Source of the DNA: Lactobacillales bacterium
Lineage (GTDB): Bacteria; Bacillota; Bacilli; Lactobacillales; Streptococcaceae
Reading direction: 5' to 3'
NCBI GenBank assembly: GCA_031257815.1
Contig: JAIRNX010000058.1
Coordinates: 1 to 6,457, forward strand
DNA length: 6,457 nucleotides
Positions 1-6,457 of the stretch are shown here, in pieces. The notes under the pieces were generated by a model, which did not search any database, was not told the origin of the DNA, and was given only the letters and a program-made list of their open reading frames with translations. How positions within the stretch are numbered: the stretch's first letter is position 1; each line of letters starts with the position of its first letter. The translations under genes were made by a program, and so were the position numbers.

Positions 1-798
1 AAATATAGACGAAAATACTTTAAAAACAACCCTATCTGAAAAAATAAATAACCCTCCGCCTAATAATGTGGTAATAAGTGGCCCTGATACCCTAACTAAT
101 AAACTTTGTTTTAAGGGTAAAACTTCTCTAACAAAACTAATCATCAACATTTTAGAAAACAAATATCCTGCTTGTTTTTTTATGATTTTTCTGTATATAT
201 AAACATGAATCGTTTCATGAATTGCAACACTTAAAAATAATCCCATTATTAAACCCAAAATATCAAAAAACCACAAAATTGAAATGTGATGATATATGCA
301 AATAAATATCATGAATAACCACACACAAAATAAAAAAATGCCAATAAGCAAATAAGTATCAAACACTGCAAGAATAACTTGAATTAATAAGAAAATTAAA
401 TTATAACCTTTTAAGTCATATCTGTTTTTGTACCCTTTGATAAATTTTACAAAATTCCACATAAAATATTTAATGAAATTAAATTTATAAAAGTTTTTAT
501 AATTGATTAAATTCACAGAATTTAAAGAATACAAAAACCTTGATACATCATTGTTCAAAACTTTCAAGGGGATTGCCGGGTATTTTTCTTTCAAAATGCT
601 TAACAATCTAGAATATCGGATACTACGGTTATTTTTCTCTATCTCCTTAAATAACATCGCTCCAATTTGGTTAATCTTTATTTTTTTGTTTGAAACAGAT
701 TCATCTGTTATAAATATGCCTTTTATTCGTGCATCATCAGGAATGAAAATTGTGTAATCAGGAAAAAAAAGATAGTGAACAAATGCTAATATATCCAT
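1..798 (-). CDS. PqqD-like domain fused to M50-type membrane metalloprotease (partial, C-terminus off window)
   Basis: Reading the minus strand from an ATG at 798 gives 266 open codons that run off base 1. Residues about 14-100 look like a PqqD/RRE domain: a short beta-rich start, then helices ending in RFLYSLNSVNLI, the usual FLxxLxxxxLI close of that fold. Residues about 132-168 and 174-200 are strongly hydrophobic membrane segments. HETIH at residues 194-198 (bases 205-219) is an HExxH zinc motif inside a membrane helix, as in site-2 (M50) proteases, and VSGPLITTL at 237-245 resembles the family's GP motif. The third zinc ligand would lie beyond the edge. PqqD-like domains bind leader peptides of RiPPs, and YydH in the Bacillus yyd system is an M50 protease in a RiPP operon, so I infer leader cleavage or peptide processing in the membrane. 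It follows the thioredoxin gene by 7 bases, probably in the same operon. The fold call is by eye. Confidence 0.8.
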   Translation of the reverse strand, partial: MDILAFVHYLFFPDYTIFIPDDARIKGIFITDESVSNKKIKINQIGAMLFKEIEKNNRSIRYSRLLSILKEKYPAIPLKVLNNDVSRFLYSLNSVNLINYKNFYKFNFIKYFMWNFVKFIKGYKNRYDLKGYNLIFLLIQVILAVFDTYLLIGIFLFCVWLFMIFICIYHHISILWFFDILGLIMGLFLSVAIHETIHVYIYRKIIKKQAGYLFSKMLMISFVREVLPLKQSLLVRVSGPLITTLLGGGLFIFSDRVVFKVFSSIF

Positions 799-805
799 TT
801 CCTTT

Positions 806-1243
806 TTAAGTTTCCTCCTTAATAATTTTAGATAAATTTGTTTGATCTTTTTCTAAATTAAACACTTTTTTCACTTTTCCATTTTTGGCGATAATGATCG
901 ACGGAACAGCTTTTACTCCTAAAAAATTATAAAATTCTCGATAGTGAAAAAGTTTTTCTCCTTTAGCTGTAGTATTAAAGTAGTACAATGTTTTTTTATT
1001 ATTTTTTAATTGTTTTTTAAGCTTTGGCATAATTCTCTGACAATCTGGACAAGTATCTCTTTCAACATAGATAGCGACTTTTTTTCCTTGGATTAATTTT
1101 TTGGTTTTTGCTTGAGAAATGGTGATTAAACCAACAGTTTTTGTTTGTTGGGTAGCAGTTGATTGATTTGAGAAATAACCTGCTATGAAAATAAAAAGGA
1201 AAATACCAGATAAAAGTCTTAAAAAATAGTTTTTTTTTTTCAA
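806..1243 (-). CDS. Membrane-anchored thioredoxin-like protein, PedC/BrcD bacteriocin accessory type
   Basis: The protein has 145 residues from a TTG start. Residues 6-24 form one hydrophobic segment after a lysine-rich N-terminus, so it is probably anchored with the thioredoxin domain outside the membrane. The segment around 52-68 (KKVAIYVERDTCPDCQR) carries a CPDC redox motif at Cys65 and Cys68, and AVPS at 112-115 supplies the cis-proline of the fold. This matches the small bacteriocin transport accessory proteins (PedC, BrcD), which help form disulfides in secreted bacteriocins. SkfH of the Bacillus skf system is a comparable thioredoxin-like partner in a RiPP cluster. The start is uncertain: no ATG is in frame, the TTG follows TTAAAAAAA and a 12-G tract that can act as a Shine-Dalgarno sequence, and codons 2-5 are an 11-A run. 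An ATG at 1292 would join this frame if the G tract were 11 long. The substrate is unknown. Confidence 0.75.
   Translation of the reverse strand: MKKKNYFLRLLSGIFLFIFIAGYFSNQSTATQQTKTVGLITISQAKTKKLIQGKKVAIYVERDTCPDCQRIMPKLKKQLKNNKKTLYYFNTTAKGEKLFHYREFYNFLGVKAVPSIIIAKNGKVKKVFNLEKDQTNLSKIIKEET
814..820 (-). promoter_or_regulatory. Ribosome binding site AAGGAGG for the PqqD-M50 gene
   Basis: A perfect AAGGAGG on the minus strand lies inside the last codons of the thioredoxin gene (its Lys-Glu-Glu-Thr end). The spacer to the ATG at 798 is 15 bases, longer than the usual 5-9. A nearer AAAGG lies only 2 bases from the ATG. No other start codon in frame fits the site better, so the ATG at 798 is kept. 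The arrangement suggests translational coupling to the gene before it. Confidence 0.6.
1230..1240 (-). repeat. A11 homopolymer inside codons 2-5 of the thioredoxin gene
   Basis: The plus strand shows eleven T, read as AAA AAA AAA AA(C) directly after the TTG start. Such runs promote slippage of both DNA and RNA polymerase. A change of one base here would put the thioredoxin gene out of frame. Confidence 0.7.
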
Positions 1244-1252
1244 TTTTTTTAA

Positions 1253-1264
1253 CCCCCCCCCCCC
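1253..1264 (-). repeat. G12 homopolymer tract at the translation start of the thioredoxin gene
   Basis: Twelve C on the plus strand, hence GAAA-G12-TTAAAAAAATTG on the minus strand, with 9 bases between the tract and the TTG start. The tract can pair with the anti-Shine-Dalgarno sequence, so it probably serves as the ribosome binding site. It also lies within a frame opened by an ATG at 1292, which meets the thioredoxin frame if the tract has 11 or 14 G and misses it with the 12 seen here. Length errors in sequencing are also possible. Confidence 0.75.
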
Positions 1265-1332
1265 TTTCTTTTTTAGGGTATCTATCCTTCATATCTGAAA
1301 TCTTAAAATAACAAAAGCACTCTTTAACTAGA

Positions 1333-1360
1333 ACATTACCCCCCCAAAAAAATTTGTCAA
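1333..1360 (-). promoter_or_regulatory. Candidate promoter for the thioredoxin/PqqD-M50 operon
   Basis: On the minus strand a perfect -35 box TTGACA (1355-1360) is followed after 16 bases by TAATGT (1333-1338), a poor -10 box matching the consensus at three of six positions. The spacer is AA, then seven T and seven G. It points at the thioredoxin gene, with an expected transcript start near 1326 and a leader of about 80 bases. The -35 box is convincing and the -10 box is not, so this remains a candidate. Confidence 0.35.
1339..1352 (-). repeat. T7G7 double homopolymer in a putative promoter spacer
   Basis: Seven C followed by seven A on the plus strand read as T7G7 on the minus strand. Together with two A they make up the whole spacer between TTGACA and TAATGT. 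Change in either run would alter the spacing of the boxes and so promoter strength. Confidence 0.6.
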
Positions 1361-1362
1361 TT

Positions 1363-1446
1363 TTAAACACAAAATAAATTTAAATAAGGATTAGAGCCTG
1401 TTAACTTGTCTCTATTTGGAATAAATTTTTGAGCTGTTTTTTTCAT
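1363..1446 (-). CDS. Possible short peptide gene (27 codons), tentative
   Basis: An ATG at 1446 opens 27 codons ending in TAA. The peptide starts MKKTAQKF, has RDKLTGSNPYL in the middle and ends NLFCV, so it carries one cysteine near its C-terminus. No clear Shine-Dalgarno sequence precedes it. Its ATG overlaps, as ATGA, the stop of an upstream minus-strand frame that encodes a similar peptide (KKSPKK, then GDQLIGSIPFL) but has no normal start codon. The two share about nine of 24 aligned residues, and GGC/GGT, TCT/TCC and TTA/CTG are synonymous differences. It could be a decayed tandem precursor or pheromone gene next to the RiPP-like operon, or chance coding within a DNA repeat. I do not recognise the peptide. 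Confidence 0.2.
   Translation of the reverse strand: MKKTAQKFIPNRDKLTGSNPYLNLFCV
1391..1414 (+). repeat. Degenerate direct repeat, copy 1
   Basis: TTAGAGCCTGTTAAC followed by TTGTCTCTA. It matches copy 2 (1468-1491) 77 bases downstream and copy 3 (1939-1962), all in the same orientation. The shared pattern is GARCCTRTTAAC, two or three variable bases, then TCTC. I do not recognise it as the end of a known insertion sequence. Confidence 0.5.
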
Positions 1447-1467
1447 ATTTCAGATACCAGAAAAGGA

Positions 1468-1491
1468 ATGGAACCTATTAACTGGTCTCCA
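1468..1491 (+). repeat. Degenerate direct repeat, copy 2
   Basis: ATGGAACCTATTAAC followed by TGGTCTCCA. Relative to copy 1, most differences are single substitutions without gaps over 24 bases, and weaker similarity continues to the left (minus-strand CCT TTT CTG against CCT TAT TTA). Confidence 0.5.
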
Positions 1492-1547
1492 TAATTGTCC
1501 TTTTTTGGTGATTTTTTGCTATTTTAAAAAAATCAATTTAACTTAGT

Positions 1548-1576
1548 TTGATATTACTGGTATAAAAGTTTAAGAT
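1548..1576 (+). promoter_or_regulatory. Candidate promoter for the ABC-rfbB operon
   Basis: TTGATA (1548-1553, five of six consensus bases) is followed after exactly 17 bases by TAAGAT (1571-1576, four of six). It ends 27 bases before the ATG at 1604, whose ribosome binding site GGAGGG is at 1595-1600. A TATAAA at 1561 sits too close to the same -35 box to pair with it. Confidence 0.45.
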
Positions 1577-1603
1577 GAATTGTATTAAAAATTCGGAGGG
1601 AAA

Positions 1604-1963
1604 ATGTCAATTACAATAAAGAATTTATCAAAACGCTTTAAAGATAAACTAGCAGTGGACTCTCTATCATTTACGGCTGAAGATGGCAAAGTAACTGGCT
1701 TTTTAGGAGCTAATGGAGCTGGGAAGACAACGACTATACGGATTTTATTAGGACTTGCAAAACCTACATCAGGTAAAGCTTTAATCGAGCAACAAAAGTA
1801 TATAAATCTAAAAAAGCCGCTAAATTCAGTTGGAGCTATGATTGATTCTAAAGCGTATCATAAACAACGGACAGCTTATAATCATTTGCGCTTTATTGCT
1901 TCAGCAGCAGGTTTACCTAAAAAACGTGTGGATACGGTTTTAGAACCTGTTAACGATCTCTAA
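1604..1963 (+). pseudogene. ABC transporter ATP-binding protein, truncated (bacitracin-export type)
   Basis: The 119 residues are the N-terminal part of an ATPase of the BcrA-like group, whose members usually have about 300. Seen here: an A-loop region near Phe12, Walker A GANGAGKT at residues 35-42, and the stretch [20 protein letters not shown] near 76-95, which replaces the classical Q-loop in this group. The protein matches up to RVDTVLE (108-114), then reads PVNDL and stops. The ABC signature, Walker B, D-loop and H-loop are absent, so it should not hydrolyse ATP. The permease starts 8 bases later, so the missing half was deleted rather than separated by a frameshift. The ribosome binding site GGAGGG at 1595-1600 and a promoter at 1548-1576 are still present, so a fragment may be made. 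Copy 3 of the local repeat lies at the break. An intact transporter of this kind would export or protect against a peptide. Confidence 0.8.
1939..1962 (+). repeat. Degenerate direct repeat, copy 3, at the ATPase breakpoint
   Basis: TTTAGAACCTGTTAAC followed by GATCTCTA, one base shorter than the other copies. It covers the last codons of the truncated ABC ATPase (Leu-Glu-Pro-Val-Asn-Asp-Leu-stop), exactly where the protein stops resembling its family. Similarity to copy 1 (14 of 15 bases in the left half, then TCTCTA) could still be partly chance in AT-rich DNA. Confidence 0.4.
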
Positions 1964-1971
1964 TATAAAAG

Positions 1972-3815
<1,844 letters not shown>

Positions 3816-3826
3816 AAAGGGCGTTT

Positions 3827-6457
3827 ATGCTAAAGACTTTACATAAAGTTAGTGATAAAGAAAGGTTAAGTGGATTATTTTCTTTAATGCTCACTTTACT
3901 TTTGGCTTGCATCTTTCGACCTAATGATCAAAATCCAATAAAGCATTTTAACCGCCAAATAGGCATTAGTATCTTAAACGGACTTGATGCCAATAAGACT
4001 TTCACTCATTTTTTTGCATGGTACTTATGTTTACCAATACTCTTTTTTCTTTTTTATTTAATTTTTAGAAAATTATTTGATGTAGGAATTCTCCAAAATA
4101 AAAGCGAATCCATTCTTAATCCTGTTTTAGCAATTGGGATTGCGAATTTATTAATTAAACTAATGAATCCAGCCTTTGAATATAAGATAGCTACAGATGT
4201 AGTGACATTGTTAATCATTGTTATTGTTCTTACAGTAACTTGTCTAAGATTTAAATTTTTAGACCAAAATGCTTTAACTACTTATCTTTTTGCTTTGCTT
4301 TCTTTTTCGTTACTTTTGAATCTTTGTTTTCATCATAAGTCTTCCATTTTATTAATGTTGCTATCTGCTTGTTGTTCGTTGTTAATTGTGCGTCTGTATT
4401 ATAAAGTAGCTGCTGAGTCTTTATTAAGAATGTTATTGGCAGCGTTTCCCTTGTTGTTTGCTATCTTGCTTGAAGGCAGAAGCATACTAAACCAACATGG
4501 GATTTTTGTGCATTTGTCCAAATTTCTTTTTTTAGGCCTTGCTTTAGGTTTAATGACTGTGCTTTTTTTAGTGAAAAGATCACATCTAGCTTTAGCGCTT
4601 TCGCAAAAACTAAAAGATAAAGAGTATCCCTTGCTGGTTATTTCATTAGGGATTTTATCAGTTATTCCACCAATGGTAATTGTTTCTGATATGGATTTAT
4701 TTGAATCAGCCAGCCATGGCATGCAAGTTTTTGATTTTTTTCACAGTCATAAATTTCCACTTGTCGAATCATTTGACGGACATATTTTCTCTAATTCCTG
4801 GTCGGCTTATCTTTATCAATTTTTAAACCAAGATGTTTGGGGCGCTGTGTTAAATCCTTATTTTCAATTTAATGCTGCCATCTTTTTATTTTTTATTTAT
4901 AAATTATTGACTTATTTTTTTTCAAAACTGGAAAGTTGCATACTTGCCTCTCTTGGCTTTGTTTCTTTGGGAATGGTATTTGATTATCACTTTTTTGGCT
5001 TAATTTTAATTTTTGCTACGATTTACTTGGCGAAACATACGGATAAACTTAGTGCTTATTTTATTTATTGGCTATCTGTGTTTTTGTCATTTTTATTTCA
5101 GATGCCGGTTGGTTTGCCGTTTTTTGTGGCTTCTGTGGCGCTTTTGATTTTTTTAATTTTGAAAAAAGCTATTAGGTTAAACGTTTTTAAAATCATTGCA
5201 TCATTTTTGTTATCATTACTGCCGTTTATTTTCACTTTTATAGCTATTCTGGATTTTAATTTTGTTCGTGTAAAAATGAGAATTTTAGAAATAATGGGCA
5301 TTATGAATTCCAATTTAAATTGGGCGTATGAAAAAATTGGCGAGCCAAATCAGTTTCAGTATGCTTTTTTCTATATTTTATTGCCGTTAGTGGTGATTAT
5401 CATAGGAATGCAAATCTTTTTTACTTGGAAAAAACCAAGTGTTGAGGCTAAAGATTTTACGCAGCAAGCAGCTTTGATGATTTTAATCATTTCGTATTTT
5501 ATGAACTTTACAAGATCGTTAGGGCGACATTCGGTAATGGAAATGAAAGTTCAATTTTTAGTTTGGACGGCGCTTTTGATTGTCCCTTTTTTTGTGATTC
5601 GATTTTTTAAAAATGAATGGCGAGCTTTGATGTTTATGGTGAGTTTATTAGGCATTTGTTTTTTTTCCATGATGCAAAAAAAAGCGGTAATTTTCAATCG
5701 ACCAAATGTTTACCAACAAGTGATTGATATTGCTAAAAGCGAAGATATTTTGGTATTTGAAGATAAAAAAGTTGTAAGGTGGCAATTTCCGCCGGAGATG
5801 ATTAAAGAGCTTAAACCGATCATAACGGCGATTCAAACCATTATTCCGCCAAATAAAACATATCTCGATTTTACCAATCAAACACTGCTTTATGCTTTAA
5901 CTAATAGAGCAAAGCCTGTATTTATCAATCAATCGCCGGGAATGTTAAGTGGTGAATTTACCCAAAGGATGTTTTTGCAAGAGATTGAAGAGGCAGGAAA
6001 TGTTGATTTTGTCATTATGCATGAAGCGGCCAATATTGATGGTGTTGATGGCAAAATTCGCTATTACTTAGTAGGTGAATATATTAATCAGCAATTTACA
6101 CCTCTAACAAAGGTTGGAAAGTATGCGATTTGGATAAAAAAAAAGGCTGTTTCAAATTATGATTTAAATGCACTTAAAAAAGATTATGATCTTTCTTTAG
6201 GGGATATCAGTTTTAGTGGCAGGGTTCCTGTTGAGCATTTATATGATTTAAAGCAACTTCCTTTTATATGGGGTAACCTTGATCAAGAAAAAGCAGCGGC
6301 CAATAAGGTTCTTTATCGTGGCAAAGTGAAAAATAATCAAGCTTTATTGAAGAGTTTATCTGCAAAAGATAAACGGTTGGGGAATTATTTGCAGCTTGAA
6401 GTGGAAAATAATGAGCTGGTACCGATTTCTGTGCCATTAATATTGGGAAATGAGCAA
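3827..6457 (+). CDS. Large polytopic membrane protein, probable GT-C-like surface polysaccharide enzyme (partial)
   Basis: An ATG at 3827, preceded by AAAGGG at 3816-3821, opens 877 codons without a stop up to the window edge. Residues about 15-615 contain roughly a dozen or more hydrophobic segments. SDMDLFESASHG at 287-298, after a membrane segment, is an acidic loop of the kind that holds catalytic acids in GT-C glycosyltransferases, but no family signature is certain. From about residue 620 the protein is mostly soluble; it includes NIDGVDGKIRYYLVGEY and, near the end, NYLQLEVENNELVPISVPL, which reads like a beta-rich outer domain. GT-C enzymes use lipid-linked sugars at the outer face of the membrane. 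The gene follows rfbB by 11 bases, supporting a role in rhamnose-containing polysaccharide or wall glycan decoration. That role is inference from context and topology. An alternative is a membrane protein of the YfhO type. Confidence 0.7.
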   Translation, partial: MLKTLHKVSDKERLSGLFSLMLTLLLACIFRPNDQNPIKHFNRQIGISILNGLDANKTFTHFFAWYLCLPILFFLFYLIFRKLFDVGILQNKSESILNPVLAIGIANLLIKLMNPAFEYKIATDVVTLLIIVIVLTVTCLRFKFLDQNALTTYLFALLSFSLLLNLCFHHKSSILLMLLSACCSLLIVRLYYKVAAESLLRMLLAAFPLLFAILLEGRSILNQHGIFVHLSKFLFLGLALGLMTVLFLVKRSHLALALSQKLKDKEYPLLVISLGILSVIPPMVIVSDMDLFESASHGMQVFDFFHSHKFPLVESFDGHIFSNSWSAYLYQFLNQDVWGAVLNPYFQFNAAIFLFFIYKLLTYFFSKLESCILASLGFVSLGMVFDYHFFGLILIFATIYLAKHTDKLSAYFIYWLSVFLSFLFQMPVGLPFFVASVALLIFLILKKAIRLNVFKIIASFLLSLLPFIFTFIAILDFNFVRVKMRILEIMGIMNSNLNWAYEKIGEPNQFQYAFFYILLPLVVIIIGMQIFFTWKKPSVEAKDFTQQAALMILIISYFMNFTRSLGRHSVMEMKVQFLVWTALLIVPFFVIRFFKNEWRALMFMVSLLGICFFSMMQKKAVIFNRPNVYQQVIDIAKSEDILVFEDKKVVRWQFPPEMIKELKPIITAIQTIIPPNKTYLDFTNQTLLYALTNRAKPVFINQSPGMLSGEFTQRMFLQEIEEAGNVDFVIMHEAANIDGVDGKIRYYLVGEYINQQFTPLTKVGKYAIWIKKKAVSNYDLNALKKDYDLSLGDISFSGRVPVEHLYDLKQLPFIWGNLDQEKAAANKVLYRGKVKNNQALLKSLSAKDKRLGNYLQLEVENNELVPISVPLILGNEQ

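Larger units (their letters stand above)
1244..1603. other. Divergent intergenic region, 360 bases
   Basis: This region separates the minus-strand thioredoxin operon from the plus-strand ABC operon. It holds the G12 tract, the T7G7 block within a candidate minus-strand promoter, two copies of a degenerate repeat, a possible 27-codon peptide gene, and a candidate plus-strand promoter. A weak AT-only inverted repeat (GATTTTTT at 1510-1517 and AAAAAAATC at 1526-1534) is too poor to call a terminator. I see no RNA gene. Confidence 0.6.

Noticed and set aside
503..757. An 84-codon plus-strand open frame
   Set aside because: It is antisense to the PqqD part of the minus-strand protease gene, whose protein has clear domains and a zinc motif. 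The plus-strand product has no recognisable features.
1062..1370. A 102-codon minus-strand frame from a GTG at 1370 that overlaps the thioredoxin gene out of frame
   Set aside because: The downstream part is a shifted reading of the thioredoxin gene and the upstream part has no ribosome binding site. It matters only because its frame passes through the G12 tract, so it is discussed there and not called as a gene.
1391..1412. The GTTAAC-centred repeat as a palindromic operator
   Set aside because: Only the central six bases (and a few outer GAG/CTC bases with a different centre) are symmetric, copy 2 loses the palindrome, and copy 3 lies inside a coding end.
1510..1534. Inverted repeat GATTTTTT...AAAAAAATC as a terminator
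   Set aside because: The stem is almost only A-T pairs and lies between divergent genes, where no transcript needs to end.
4399..4722. A 107-codon minus-strand frame, with similar shadows at 3721-3912, 5098-5313 and 5648-5881
   Set aside because: All lie antisense to rfbB or the large membrane protein gene, whose plus-strand frames are continuous with normal starts.

Overview
The window looks like an AT-rich, low-GC Gram-positive chromosome, most likely a lactic acid bacterium (Lactobacillales). The grounds are the base composition, strong purine-rich ribosome binding sites, a PedC-type bacteriocin accessory thioredoxin, and an RfbB with the AESHNDNS variant I associate with lactic acid bacteria. 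No species can be named from the sequence.

Left part (1-1243, minus strand): a two-gene operon that continues past base 1. The first gene (806-1243) encodes a membrane-anchored thioredoxin-fold protein with a CPDC active site, resembling the bacteriocin accessory PedC/BrcD family. The second (798 to beyond 1) encodes an N-terminal PqqD-like domain, which in other systems binds RiPP leader peptides, joined to a polytopic M50-type metalloprotease with HETIH. It has no complete reading frame in the window because it runs off the left edge. Together they look like the maturation, export or immunity end of a ribosomally made peptide system. A recognisable modifying enzyme or precursor is not in view.

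Middle (1244-1603): a 360-base region between divergent operons, unusually rich in homopolymers. A 12-base G tract (minus strand) sits where the ribosome binding site of the thioredoxin gene should be. A T7G7 block forms the spacer of a candidate minus-strand promoter with a perfect TTGACA. Two degenerate direct repeats 77 bases apart lie here. Read on the minus strand they encode similar short peptides, the first ending in an ATGA overlap with the start of the second.

Right part (1604-6457, plus strand): a bacitracin-type ABC transporter whose ATPase is cut short after 119 codons, with a third copy of the repeat at the breakpoint. It is followed by its ABC-2 permease, by rfbB (dTDP-glucose 4,6-dehydratase, a step to dTDP-rhamnose), and by a very large polytopic membrane protein, probably a GT-C-like enzyme of surface polysaccharide synthesis, open at the right edge. 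Gaps of 8 to 14 bases suggest one transcript. The layout reads as a decayed peptide-antibiotic or peptide-immunity island abutting a surface polysaccharide locus.
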